From NCBI GenBank assembly GCA_029288035.1, contig JARFPZ010000246.1, positions 1 to 41,145 of the forward strand: a DNA stretch of 41,145 nucleotides. Direction: 5' to 3'. How positions within the stretch are numbered: position 1 is the stretch's first letter; every line of letters starts with the position of its first letter. This DNA is from Desulfosarcina sp. GTDB taxonomy: Bacteria; Desulfobacterota; Desulfobacteria; Desulfobacterales; JAFDCJ01. Made by a program: the position numbers and the translations under genes. Of this stretch, positions 27,127 through 35,908 are shown piece by piece. The notes beneath the pieces were generated by a model. The model had not been told where the DNA came from. It made no database searches and saw only the letters and a list, made by a program, of their open reading frames with translations.

Positions 27127-27203
27127 AACTACCTCCATGAAAATAAATTGATCAATAACAGGCAAACTATTGCCTGGATTTTGCAAGATTCAGGTATTAC
27201 AGA

Positions 27204-27220
27204 TGACACATAGTGTGTCA
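27204..27220. promoter_or_regulatory. Palindrome TGACACA-TAG-TGTGTCA in a divergent promoter
   Basis: Perfect 7-bp inverted arms with a 3-nt centre, lying between the divergent gamma-glutamyltransferase and methyltransferase-like genes. The symmetry and location suit a dimeric repressor site. The cognate regulator is unknown. Confidence 0.4.
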
Positions 27221-27317
27221 AGGGATAGTTTAATCCAAATACTCGCATACTTTCATTGACGGTAATCTATGACATTTGGTACATTCTTACCCTAACGTTA
27301 ATGAGGTGCTCGCGATA

Positions 27318-27956
27318 ATGAATATCTTTATGCTTGCAGTGCTTTGGATCATTTGGTGTGCGCTTCACAGCAGCATGATCTCGGTAACGGCGACCGGATA
27401 TCTCAAACGCTGGCTGGGGACACGATTTCGCATATATCGCCTGATTTTCAACCTTGTGGCCCTGGTATCGGTGATACCTGTCATGGTCTATGAGCAATGG
27501 TTACGAGGACCGATCTTATTTCGCTGGGAAGGGTTTCTGATCTTATTTCAAGTGATCCTGCTGATATCGGCACTACTGCTATTCCTGGCAGGGGCAAGAC
27601 ATTATGATCTGCTGCAATTCTCAGGACTTCGTCAAATAAAAACGGGATCATCCCATAACACCCTCACCGAGACCGGCGAGTTAGACACAACCGGTATTCT
27701 GGATATAACGCGACATCCCTGGTATCTGGGAGGAATTCTAATTATTTGGACAAGGGATATCGATATATCCGCACTGGTTACAAATATCATATTAACCCTC
27801 TATTTCATCGTGGGGACTGTTCTAGAAGAACGCAAACTGCTGATCGAGTATGGCGATGATTATCGCCGCTATCAGGAGAAAGTATCGATGCTCATTCCCA
27901 TCAAGTGGCTATTGTCAACAACGCGAGACATCTTTTTCTCGACCAAAGTTAGATAA
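27318..27956 (+). CDS. NnrU/isoprenylcysteine methyltransferase-like membrane protein
   Basis: A 212-residue protein with about five hydrophobic segments. Its C-terminal half carries the signature of the ICMT/PEMT-like group: ITRHPWYLGG (near 145), then EERKLLIEYGDDYRRYQEKV near 187-206, the region that binds S-adenosylmethionine in relatives. The open frame runs back to a TTG at 27276, but the ATG at 27318 with GAGGTG 9 nt upstream is preferred. It might methylate a lipid or small molecule at the inner membrane. Neighbours give no clear pathway. Confidence 0.68.
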   Translation: MNIFMLAVLWIIWCALHSSMISVTATGYLKRWLGTRFRIYRLIFNLVALVSVIPVMVYEQWLRGPILFRWEGFLILFQVILLISALLLFLAGARHYDLLQFSGLRQIKTGSSHNTLTETGELDTTGILDITRHPWYLGGILIIWTRDIDISALVTNIILTLYFIVGTVLEERKLLIEYGDDYRRYQEKVSMLIPIKWLLSTTRDIFFSTKVR

Positions 27957-28083
27957 CACGCCCTGCCTGGTTTCCTCATTTCATCGAATGGTACCTTTAT
28001 CACAATAGGCTTCAGATTTTTGCAAATCAGACGATAAATGGAATATACGCTTAATTTATCAGTCAATGGGAGAATCTTAATTA

Positions 28084-28566
28084 ATGAAAAATGCCATCCG
28101 CATAATTGCAAGTGTAATTGTTTTTCTGTCGCTTATTTCCTGTGGGGTTATCAAAGGTAAAGGGGAAGCTCAAAAAATTGCTGAATCTTTGTTCCAGGAA
28201 AGAATAAATAGCGGATGGCTTGATTCAAATCGATATTATTCAGACCTGTTTTGGGAAAACACCGATGAGAATAAATGGTCCAATATCAAGCACATCGTCT
28301 CACAGGCATTGGGAGACCTTGAAAGCTATTCACTCACCAGCTGGAATGTTCAATCCAAGGTAAATACCAATGCGATATCTGGAACCATTGTCGTCTTGGA
28401 ATACGAAACCGTCTATAAAAAAGGAATAGGAACTGAGACACTAACTATTCACAAACCGCTCATGGGTAACGAGTTCTCTATACTAGGCCACAATTTTAAT
28501 TCCAAACAAATCCAACAAGTGATAGACAGCGGCATCGAACATGTGGTTTCAGGAGACAGTGCTTAG
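28084..28566 (+). CDS. Putative lipoprotein, unknown function
   Basis: A 160-residue protein with a type II signal peptide: basic N-terminus, hydrophobic core and lipobox LISC, so Cys20 would be lipidated. The mature part is a mixed alpha/beta domain (QKIAESLFQERI helix, then several strands, ending with a helix QIQQVIDSG), resembling small DUF4019/DUF4864-type lipoproteins in layout only. No ribosome binding site is strong. Isolated between unrelated genes. Confidence 0.65.
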   Translation: MKNAIRIIASVIVFLSLISCGVIKGKGEAQKIAESLFQERINSGWLDSNRYYSDLFWENTDENKWSNIKHIVSQALGDLESYSLTSWNVQSKVNTNAISGTIVVLEYETVYKKGIGTETLTIHKPLMGNEFSILGHNFNSKQIQQVIDSGIEHVVSGDSA

Positions 28567-28642
28567 TGTGCGCCGCCACTGAGCCACATGGTTTAACCTA
28601 GATGAAACAACCTCAATTTAGGAGCAAAAGATACTGTCATTA

Positions 28643-28849
28643 TTGGAAGAGCTTGATATCGGGCTCAACGCAATGCCGATTGCCTGGCAAGAAATCAGTC
28701 CTCATGTCCTCAATCTGATAGATTTGACGTCACGATATAAATTCCAACTCACCAAAGCCTTTAAAAATATGCGCGCATTTCATGATCAAATTGGTATCTT
28801 AAAGCTTTCACAAAAACAGGTGATTAACGAGACGTCGAAAAATCAATAA
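28643..28849 (+). CDS. Doubtful 68-residue ORF next to the kinase remnant
   Basis: TTG start with GGAG about 20 nt upstream, so poorly supported. The protein is amphipathic-helical without a motif I recognise. Position directly before a decayed kinase suggests that it may be another scrap of the same degenerate locus. Confidence 0.25.
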   Translation: MEELDIGLNAMPIAWQEISPHVLNLIDLTSRYKFQLTKAFKNMRAFHDQIGILKLSQKQVINETSKNQ

Positions 28850-28854
28850 TCAGA

Positions 28855-29593
28855 TTGTTCAAAATTCGCTCGCTATTCGCGAAAAAACCTCAGAAAACAT
28901 CACCTCAAGCATCCGGACGACCATATTGCCAGCCGGTCAAACAAATGGTCAATTTAGAGGAACTCGTGAAAAATTCGACCGCTTTTTCTTTGAGAGGGTC
29001 TAACGTCCGTTGCGATTTTTCAATCCCGCAAGATTTGCTAACGGTCGCCTATTCTATTGTTGATAAACACAATGGCAGATTGGGGTTGGATCTGAGCTGG
29101 GCAAGGCACGACCTTTACAATTTATTTACCTGCTTCAGAGAAAATGGCAAGTCAATCAACTGATGAAATGACGAGCTTGTTTATTGGCAAAGGAAAAATA
29201 TTGGTAATGGCTGATGAAAAATTTATTCGCGATGTTACAATTCACATGCCAGGCAAAATAGGATATGAAGTGGCGGTAGCCGATGACGGCAATCAAGCCG
29301 TTGAAATGTACCGGCAAGCTCAAAAATCGGGGGAACCCTTTGATACGGTGAATATGGGCCTTACCGTTCCCGGGGGCATGGGCGGAAAAGAGGCTATCCA
29401 AAAGCTTAAAAAGTTAGACCCAAATGTCAAGACCCTCGTATCCAGCGGCTATTCCAACGATCCCATTATGTCTAATTTCAGGGACTATGGTTTCCAAGGA
29501 GTTGTTAAAAAGCCGTACCGGATTCAAGATCTGAGTGACGCCTTCGTCACAACAAATCCCTCCGCGGCAAGCCGCGGAGTATCATGTTTTTAG
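28855..29593 (+). pseudogene. Decayed hybrid sensor histidine kinase (kinase remnant plus dead receiver)
   Basis: The first frame (28855-29163) keeps FSLRGSNVRCDF, typical of the start of an HATPase domain, and then jumps to AYSIVDKHNGRLG, typical of its end; the N box and glycine boxes between are missing. The second frame (from 29144 or 29168, shifted by +1) is a receiver domain: GKGKILVMADE, LTVPGGMGGKEAI, SSGYSNDPIM, VVKKPYRI. In intact relatives the phospho-acceptor reads VIMDLTVPGG; here it is VNMGLTVPGG, so the Asp is lost, and one Asp of the acidic DDE is Ala. Deletion, frameshift and lost catalytic residues agree on a pseudogene. Its 3' end is fused into a family 2 hairpin element. 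Confidence 0.75.
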
Positions 29594-29650
29594 GATTTAA
29601 CTCACTTTTTTGGCACAAGCTGCGGGGAATTAAACCCAAGAGAGATTAAT
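29560..29650. repeat. Dispersed hairpin element, family 2, copy 2
   Basis: Same order as copy 1 (22045-22136): TCCGCGGCAAGCCGCGGA, GTATCATGTTTTTAGGATTT, AACTCACTTTTTTG, then CGGGGAATTAAACCCAAGAG and AGATTAA. It overlaps the last codons of the receiver remnant, supplying its stop, and lies about 60 nt before the carboxyltransferase gene. Confidence 0.75.
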
Positions 29651-29716
29651 GTTTGACAGCTGGGATTTGTGTACAGTATACAGTATCCAATAAATTCCAA
29701 ACGAGGACGGAGGAAC

Positions 29717-31279
29717 ATGACACAAGTCAAAACGCATCAAAGCGAGCTGGAAAGACTGTCTGCTTTGGAAAACCGCGCGGAAATCGGCGGAGGATCGAAA
29801 GCCATTGAACGACATCACCAAAAAGGCAAATTAACTGCGCGTGAACGGCTTGATCTGCTTTTCGATCCGGACAGCTTTGTTGAAGTCCATAAGCTGGCCC
29901 AAAGCCAGTCTATTGATTTCGGTATGCAGGAAAAGAGGGTTCCCGGAGATGGCGTCGTCACGGGCTACGGAACCATTGAGGGGCGACTGATTTTCGCATA
30001 TGCCCAAGACGTGACGGTGTTGGGCGGCTCCGTCGGTACGATCCATGGTCAGAAAATCTGCCGCATCATGGATGAGGCCATCAAAGTCAAAGCGCCCTTG
30101 GTGGCCTTAAACGATTCCGGCGGCGGGCGCTTGCACGAAGGTTTCTTTGCTTCCAAAGGTGTGGCCGGAATGTTTTATCGCAATACGGCCGCATCGGGAT
30201 TGATCCCTCAGATTACCGGCATGATGGGTTCCAGCGCCGGGGTCGCCGTTTACTCTCCGGCCTTGACCGACTTTATTGTCATGGTAAAAGGCCAAAGCCA
30301 TATGGTCATTACCGGTCCGGCGATTATAAAATCCGTCACCGGCGAAGACCTGGATCTGGAAGCGCTTGGTGGCGCCAAGGTCCACAGTGAAAAAACCGGC
30401 CAGGCCCACTTTGTGGCCGAAAGCGATCAGGCCTGTATCGATATTATCAAAAAGCTGCTTGGTTATCTGCCGTCCAACAACGATGAGCAACCACCGGTGG
30501 TTGAAAACAGCGATGACCCCGACCGTGTCGACGACCACCTGGAAACAATCGTACCGGCTGATTTTAAAAAATCCTACGACATGCACCGGGTAATTTTGCG
30601 AATAGTCGATAACGAAGATTTCTTCGAAGTTCTGCCCCGCTTTGCCCCCAATATTATCATTGGCTTTGCGCGTATGGATGGATGCAGCATTGGTGTTGTC
30701 GCCAATCAACCCCGGTTCAAAGCCGGGTGTCTGGATGTGGATGCTTCCGACAAAGCCGCCCGCTTCATTCGGTTCTGCGATGCCTTTAACATACCCCTGA
30801 TCAATCTGGTGGATGTGCCGGGATATTTTCCCGGAGCGACCCAGGAGCACGCCGGCATCATCCGACACGGCGCCAAATTGCTGTATGCCTATGCCGAAGC
30901 AACGGTGCCCAAAATCACCCTGGCCCTGCGAAAAGAATACGGCGGCGCCGTGATGGGCATGTGCTGCGTGGGGATGGGGGTAGATCTGATGCTTGCCTGG
31001 CCCATTGCCCAACTGGTGGTGCTGGATACCACCGCAGCGGTAAATCTTATATTTCGCAAGGACATTGCGGCCGCTGAAAATCCCGATGCGTTCAGACAGC
31101 AAAAAATTGATGAATATGATTATAAATATTCCAATCCCTATCATGCCGCCTCAAACATGCTGGTGGATTCTGTTATCAAGCCGTGTGAAACGAGACCGCA
31201 ACTCATCAAAGCACTACGAATGCTAAAGAACAAACACAGACCAGCGCCAAATAAGAGACACGGCAATATACCATTATAA
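29717..31279 (+). CDS. Acyl-CoA carboxylase carboxyltransferase (beta) subunit
   Basis: A 520-residue crotonase-fold carboxyltransferase of the PccB/MmdA/GcdA family, moving CO2 between carboxybiotin and an acyl-CoA. Motifs include GKLTARERLDLLFD, VPGDGVVTGYG, NDSGGGRLHEG (N-half acyl-CoA site), GPAIIKSVTGED and, in the C-half, VDVPGYFPG and KEYGGAVMGM. GGAGG 4 nt before the ATG at 29717 fixes the start. No biotin carboxylase or biotin carrier gene is nearby, so it must work with subunits encoded elsewhere, as a propionyl- or similar acyl-CoA carboxylase or a Na+-pump decarboxylase. Substrate uncertain. Confidence 0.85.
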   Translation: MTQVKTHQSELERLSALENRAEIGGGSKAIERHHQKGKLTARERLDLLFDPDSFVEVHKLAQSQSIDFGMQEKRVPGDGVVTGYGTIEGRLIFAYAQDVTVLGGSVGTIHGQKICRIMDEAIKVKAPLVALNDSGGGRLHEGFFASKGVAGMFYRNTAASGLIPQITGMMGSSAGVAVYSPALTDFIVMVKGQSHMVITGPAIIKSVTGEDLDLEALGGAKVHSEKTGQAHFVAESDQACIDIIKKLLGYLPSNNDEQPPVVENSDDPDRVDDHLETIVPADFKKSYDMHRVILRIVDNEDFFEVLPRFAPNIIIGFARMDGCSIGVVANQPRFKAGCLDVDASDKAARFIRFCDAFNIPLINLVDVPGYFPGATQEHAGIIRHGAKLLYAYAEATVPKITLALRKEYGGAVMGMCCVGMGVDLMLAWPIAQLVVLDTTAAVNLIFRKDIAAAENPDAFRQQKIDEYDYKYSNPYHAASNMLVDSVIKPCETRPQLIKALRMLKNKHRPAPNKRHGNIPL

Positions 31280-31350
31280 GAAATTATTGGCGGAACTATC
31301 TGGCTGTGCAGTTTAATTTAAAGCTATTAAGCGCGTGTTGAAGTAATAAA

Positions 31351-31442
31351 AATTCCAAATAGCAAATCACAAATAGCAAACAAATTCCAATGACCTAAAT
31401 TCCAAACCTGTTTCGGTCATTGAATATTGGAATTTGTGATTT
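31351..31442. repeat. Inverted repeat AAATTCCAA..TGACC / GGTCA..TTGGAATTT
   Basis: CAAATTCCAATGACC (31381-31395) pairs with GGTCATTGAATATTGGAATT and the following G (31415-31436), leaving a small bulge. Flanking AAATAGCAAATCACAAATAG direct repeats extend the structure. It fills the gap between the carboxyltransferase and acyl-CoA dehydrogenase genes; no other feature is seen in 31280-31572. Confidence 0.6.
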
Positions 31443-31572
31443 AATTGACCCAATTTTAAGATCAGGTGGTCCTTGAGATGTGTGATTTTAAATATCTTCA
31501 ATCTTCATGGCACCGTGGAATCATGTTTAAATATCTTATGTTAAAAATACGAAACGTCGAAAGGGTATAATC

Positions 31573-32721
31573 ATGGATTTCGATCTGACCAAAGAGCAAA
31601 AATTCATTCAAAAGGCGGCCCGCGAATTTGCCAAAGGTGAATTTACCGATGTGGCCAGGGATCTGGACATCAGCGAAACCTATCCGGAAAAAATCGTAAA
31701 AAAAGCACGGGAATTGGATTTGATCGGACTTTTCATACCGGAAACTTATGGGGGCCCCGGTTTAGGCTATTTGGAGCAGGCCATGGTGTTGGAGGAATTC
31801 TGGAAAGTCGATCCGGGGATCGGGCAGCAACTCAGCTCGATTTCATTTGGTGCCGAAGAGTTACTCCTATTTGGCACCGAGGAACAAAAAAAGAAATGGC
31901 TGCCGCCCCTGTTTGAGGGAGATGCCGTGATGGGTTTTGCCATCACCGAACCGGATGCGGGCAGTGACACGGCTTCAGCGGCTACCACAGCTGTCAGAGA
32001 CGGAGATAATTACGTTATCAACGGCAGCAAGGTGATGATCGGCAACGGAACGGTCGGCACCTTCATGTTGGTCTACTGTCTGACCAATCCCGAAGTCGAG
32101 CGTAAAACGGCCCGCCACAGTATTCTGATTGTGGAGACGGACCGCGACGGCTACAAAGCCGAGCCCATGCATGGGAAAATGGGGTTGAGAGCCTCCGATA
32201 CCTCCGCCGTTTATTTTAATAACGTCAAGGTACCCAAAGAAAATCTATTGGGCACCGAGGGAAACGGGTTCATCCAATTAATGAAGTTTTTTGATCATTC
32301 CCGGGCATATGTTGCCGGCCACGGTATCGGCTTGGCCCAGGGCGCCCTGGATATGTCCATCAAACATGTTAAAGGCAGAAAGCAGTTCGGCCGTCCCCTC
32401 GCTGCATTCCAAGTCACCCAGTTCAAGATTGCCGAAATGGCGACCAAGGTCGAAACCGCACGAACCATGGTCTACAAATCGGCCTGGCTGCTGGATCAGG
32501 GAAAGCCCGATACCAAATTGACGGCCATGGCCAAATTGTACGCCTGTCATGTGGCGGTTGAAGTGGTGGATGAGGCCCTGCAGCTTCATGGCGGCTACGG
32601 TTATTTTAATGACTACGATGTCGAGCGGTTCTACCGCGCCGCCAAGGTGCTTGAGATTTACGAAGGGACCAAGGAAGTAGAAAAAATCGTGATCTCGAGA
32701 GAAGTATTGGGGAAATTTTAG
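31573..32721 (+). CDS. Acyl-CoA dehydrogenase
   Basis: A 382-residue FAD flavoprotein that introduces a 2,3-double bond into an acyl-CoA, passing electrons to ETF. Family motifs: FAITEPDAGSDTAS near 122-135 (flavin and substrate site), RKQFGRPLAAFQ near 270, LQLHGGYGYFNDYDVERFYR near 336-355, and catalytic Glu364 in IYEGTKEVEK. Length and motif order are standard for the family. A purine-rich GAAAGG lies about 10 nt before the ATG. Together with the carboxyltransferase upstream it suggests acyl-CoA degradation, but chain length cannot be told. Confidence 0.88.
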   Translation: MDFDLTKEQKFIQKAAREFAKGEFTDVARDLDISETYPEKIVKKARELDLIGLFIPETYGGPGLGYLEQAMVLEEFWKVDPGIGQQLSSISFGAEELLLFGTEEQKKKWLPPLFEGDAVMGFAITEPDAGSDTASAATTAVRDGDNYVINGSKVMIGNGTVGTFMLVYCLTNPEVERKTARHSILIVETDRDGYKAEPMHGKMGLRASDTSAVYFNNVKVPKENLLGTEGNGFIQLMKFFDHSRAYVAGHGIGLAQGALDMSIKHVKGRKQFGRPLAAFQVTQFKIAEMATKVETARTMVYKSAWLLDQGKPDTKLTAMAKLYACHVAVEVVDEALQLHGGYGYFNDYDVERFYRAAKVLEIYEGTKEVEKIVISREVLGKF

Positions 32722-32772
32722 CTATTTAAAGCAAATGGACATCGATCTGATCATTTAAGAACCATAGCAGGT

Positions 32773-32847
32773 TACCGCTGAGCACGCAGAGACCGCCGAG
32801 AAATAAAATTCTAAGTTATCTCTGCGAGCTCGGCGTTCACAGCGGTA
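32773..32847. repeat. Inverted repeat TACCGCTGAGCACGCAGAG / CTCTGCGAGC..CAGCGGTA
   Basis: Long imperfect hairpin of the ACCGC-GAG-ACGCAGAG kind, with outer arms TACCGCTG (32773-32780) and CAGCGGTA (32840-32847). It lies 50 nt after the acyl-CoA dehydrogenase stop. The remainder of the 32722-33068 gap shows nothing clear. Confidence 0.6.
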
Positions 32848-33068
32848 AAACATTTCAATATTCAATTTACGATCGCACCATCAAAATATTTCCACACCGC
32901 CAACGGTCCAGTCTCTAATTCGTTTTAGAATCCATCATTTTTTTTAATCCAAAGCTTCTATTCAACATCCATTCTAAAGGGAAAAGGGTAACGTACCGAT
33001 ATTGATTGGTATGGTCACCTAAAACCATAAGCCTATTTGAACGGATAGAATTTAACAAGGAATGATCA

Positions 33069-33650
33069 ATGGATTACGACGAATACAAAAATGATTTACG
33101 AGAATGGATAGAATACAATATTTATGGCCTTAATTATTGTCTGGAAAAAGAAAAGTTAATATCATTGATTTCAGAGGTACTTGAAAGATTGCCATCGGAA
33201 GATCAGGAAATTATTCTGTACAAACGTCAGGTTCGTTTTATCGCACCAATTACGGCTAATTGTATAACTGAACAAGTTTTTATCGACCCCCTTAGCGTTA
33301 GAAATGAAGAGACTTCCTTGTGCCGATGCAGCAAGTGTAACGAACCGCACATTACCCCCAAGAATGGAAATTATGACATAATGGTTGGCGTTTGGCTAGT
33401 ATGTTTGAGTGCTGATATTCTGAAAAGATCAAAAAAGGCGTCTCTTTATACCATCGCACACGAAATTGCGCATGCTTACCTTGAACATCCTAAAACAGCA
33501 TCTAAGGTAGAAAAATCTTCGAAAAGAGAGATAGACGCCGATAGACAGGTAATTAAATGGGGTTTCGAATCAGAGTTACGCCATACTCCATTCAATTATA
33601 TATATGGTACAGGAAGCAGACAAAATGAGTCTTCCTTGTCTTTTTTTTGA
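33069..33650 (+). CDS. HExxH zinc metallopeptidase-like protein
   Basis: A 193-residue protein with a clear zinc-peptidase signature: TIAHEIAHAYLEHP (His131, Glu132, His135) and a downstream KREIDADR whose Glu154 or Asp158 could be the third ligand, as in gluzincin or IrrE/ImmA-like (M78) proteins. An additional CRCSKC near residue 95 may bind a structural metal. There is no signal peptide or membrane span. AAGGA lies about 5 nt before the ATG. Small stand-alone proteins of this kind are often linked to phage or mobile-element regulation, but no such genes are near. Confidence 0.65.
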   Translation: MDYDEYKNDLREWIEYNIYGLNYCLEKEKLISLISEVLERLPSEDQEIILYKRQVRFIAPITANCITEQVFIDPLSVRNEETSLCRCSKCNEPHITPKNGNYDIMVGVWLVCLSADILKRSKKASLYTIAHEIAHAYLEHPKTASKVEKSSKREIDADRQVIKWGFESELRHTPFNYIYGTGSRQNESSLSFF

Positions 33651-34211
33651 AGCGTATGTTCCATATGATCTTCTAAGTTAGGCCGAAAATCGCTATCGGA
33701 ATCTATTATGCTAAGAAAGACAAGAAACAGCCTTTAAAGAAAAATAGCAAACTATCAATTTTTTGACACCACGGATCCAAAATTTGACAAATATTTCTCC
33801 ATTTTATTTTTTAAATCCTGTCGATAAAAATAACTGCCTGAAATATTTAAAAGTTTCTATTTAATCTTTTTTGGCAAGAATTTTGCTGTACTGATATTTA
33901 AAGGCTTTCTTTATTGCGCGTGCATCTTAACCAGCGGCCATCTTCAAATCTTATTAATTTAAGAGATATGACCCGCGTTTAATAACGGCAATAAAAGAAA
34001 CCTTTAGCTATAAATATTTTTTCATTCATTCCACCCCTTCCTTTCTTTAAGGGATAGCCCACTCGAGCTATCCCTTATTTTTTCTGAATCAACAATAGTC
34101 TTCCTACATAAAGTGCATAGCCTGGGTAGAAGTATTTCTTGAATCACTATGCACGGTGTGCACAAACGTCCCAATCTTATGAATCCTGTTGTGGATCAAG
34201 AAACGATATCG
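33651..34211. other. Gene-free intergenic region between convergent genes
   Basis: 561 bases with no convincing ORF, AT-rich up to about 34030. It contains a perfect intrinsic terminator (listed separately) far from the 3' end of the upstream gene, and an inverted repeat GTGCATAG (34113-34120)/CTATGCAC (34147-34154) just past the mdcA stop. Confidence 0.5.
34049..34083 (+). terminator. Intrinsic terminator, orphan
   Basis: Perfect 10-bp stem AAGGGATAGC/GCTATCCCTT with loop CCACTCGA, followed by ATTTTTTT. It lies about 400 nt after the HExxH gene on the plus strand; no ORF lies between. It could end that transcript or a small RNA. Confidence 0.75.
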
Positions 34212-35822
34212 TCACAAAAACTGCGGCAACGGATGGTAAAGCCCTCCCGAAATGTCGACAAGGTCTGAAATGCTTTTCGCAGAAAGTAACTCAGTCGTTA
34301 CGGTATCGGTTTGAATATTCAAGTCCTCGGGATAGGCGACTATTTTTTTCTCCCGCAGCTTTGCTGTTTCAGCAGCTACCGCCTTTTCCCCAACGGGTGT
34401 CTGGCCGGCTACCGCACGGATAGAAGCCCGGCGTTCCTCCCTGCTACCGCATCGACAGATATATGCAATCCCTTTCTCCGTGACGATATGGGTAATGTCA
34501 TCTCCGTAAATCATCACCGGAGGCAATTCAAAAATCCCGTCATCCGCCATCGACAACGCGTCCAGCTTTTTGACGAAGACGGGAATACCTTGTTTCGCGC
34601 TAAACGTTGGTGTAAGTTGTACAATCAGCTTATGGCCGCGCACATCAATCCTCCCCCGGCTTCTGGCGGCGGATATTTCCCGACCCACTTTCAGCCAAGC
34701 AGGGCTGACATGGCGTCGGCCGGTGGGATTCGAACCCAAATTGGGCGCCCCGCCGAACCCGCTGATCCTTCCCCTTATTGCCGTTGAGCTGTTGCCGTCG
34801 GGATCTATCTGAAGTGTGGCGCCGACAAAACATTCACAATCATAATAACCGACCAACTGGCAAAGGCAACGATTGGATTTGAGAACACCGTCGGGTGATG
34901 TAAAGAAGACGTTTTTCCTGGCGGCAATATAATCATCCATGCCGGGTTCGCTCCCAAAAGAATATATGGATTTCACCATTCCGGATTCGATGGCGGGTAT
35001 CATGGTGGGATGTGGATTAAGCGCCCAGTGTGAGCAGATCTTTCCTTTGAGACCGAGTTCTGCGGCATAAGTCGGTAAAAGAAGTTCGATCGCCGACGTT
35101 GCATAGCCAATACCATGGTTCAGGCATTGGACCCCGTACTCGGCGTAAATACCTTTTATCACCATCATTGCCATGAGCACGTGGGTGTTCGTCAACTTGG
35201 CCGGGTCGCGGGTGAAAAGGGGTTGAATTTGGTTGGGTTCACCCGTGGGAATCACGAAATCGATCTGGTCGCCGGGAATGTCCGTACGGGCTACCTTGTC
35301 CACAACCTTAGAGACCTGGGCAATGACAATTCCTTTACCATAATGCGTTGCTTCGCACAGAATCGGCGTTTCTTCAGAGTTGGCCCCGGTGTACAGGTTG
35401 CCCTCGGCATCCGCCGCCTCTGCGCAAACCAACGCAACATTGGGTGTCAAATCCGTAAAATAGCGGCTGTACAGCTCGGAGTAGGTATGGATCGACCCAA
35501 TGGTGACGCTGCCAGTCTCTACCAGCTTGGCCAGCGCAACAGCCTGTTGTCCTGAGAAGGCAAAATCAAGTTTGGTGGCAGTTCCCTTTCTGAATAGGTC
35601 CAGGTGCTCATTCAACGTTACCGAAGACATCATGATATGAAGGTCATTAATGTCCGAAGATGATAAATCCGCCATGAGCTTTGAAAGGAAGACTGCCTGT
35701 TTCTGGTTATTTCCTTCCAAAACGACCCGATCACCCGGTCGGATGGTCGATAAGAGCAGTTTCTTTGCATCACGCGGCTCAATAACCTTGGCGGTGTTGC
35801 CATTATCACGATTAGAATTCAT
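34212..35822 (-). CDS. mdcA: Malonate decarboxylase alpha subunit-like CoA/ACP transferase (MdcA)
   Basis: A 536-residue protein matching MdcA, the acetyl-S-ACP:malonate ACP transferase of malonate decarboxylase. Recognised stretches are VVLEGNNQKQA, LHIMMSSVTLNEHLDLF, IGSIHTYSELYSRYF, NLYTGANSEETP, LNHGIGYATSAIELLLPTY, CSHWALNPHPTMIPAIESG, SFGSEPGMDDYI and SGFGGAPNLG, in that order, over the full length. AAGGAG 11 nt upstream supports the start. Other mdc subunits (carrier MdcC, decarboxylase MdcD/E, cofactor genes) are missing downstream, where a convergent gene-free region begins. It ends the minus-strand group GntR-AtoE-amidase-MdcA. It may pair with distant subunits or act as a plain CoA transferase. 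Confidence 0.83.
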   Translation of the reverse strand: MNSNRDNGNTAKVIEPRDAKKLLLSTIRPGDRVVLEGNNQKQAVFLSKLMADLSSSDINDLHIMMSSVTLNEHLDLFRKGTATKLDFAFSGQQAVALAKLVETGSVTIGSIHTYSELYSRYFTDLTPNVALVCAEAADAEGNLYTGANSEETPILCEATHYGKGIVIAQVSKVVDKVARTDIPGDQIDFVIPTGEPNQIQPLFTRDPAKLTNTHVLMAMMVIKGIYAEYGVQCLNHGIGYATSAIELLLPTYAAELGLKGKICSHWALNPHPTMIPAIESGMVKSIYSFGSEPGMDDYIAARKNVFFTSPDGVLKSNRCLCQLVGYYDCECFVGATLQIDPDGNSSTAIRGRISGFGGAPNLGSNPTGRRHVSPAWLKVGREISAARSRGRIDVRGHKLIVQLTPTFSAKQGIPVFVKKLDALSMADDGIFELPPVMIYGDDITHIVTEKGIAYICRCGSREERRASIRAVAGQTPVGEKAVAAETAKLREKKIVAYPEDLNIQTDTVTTELLSAKSISDLVDISGGLYHPLPQFL

Positions 35823-35908
35823 CTTTAAAAATCTCCTTATATATTACGATATTTCGCTCCTTCAAATGATCGAATATCATCGGCGATTTTATCCCGTAGC
35901 TGACAGGT

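Noticed and set aside
30107-31144. Long antisense ORF of 345 residues
   Set aside because: It is the mirror frame of the acyl-CoA carboxyltransferase, rich in His/Gly without family motifs; the plus-strand frame has clear domain motifs and a ribosome binding site.
34139-34423. 94-residue plus-strand ORF overlapping the mdcA end
   Set aside because: Mostly antisense to mdcA and lacking any recognisable motif or ribosome binding site.
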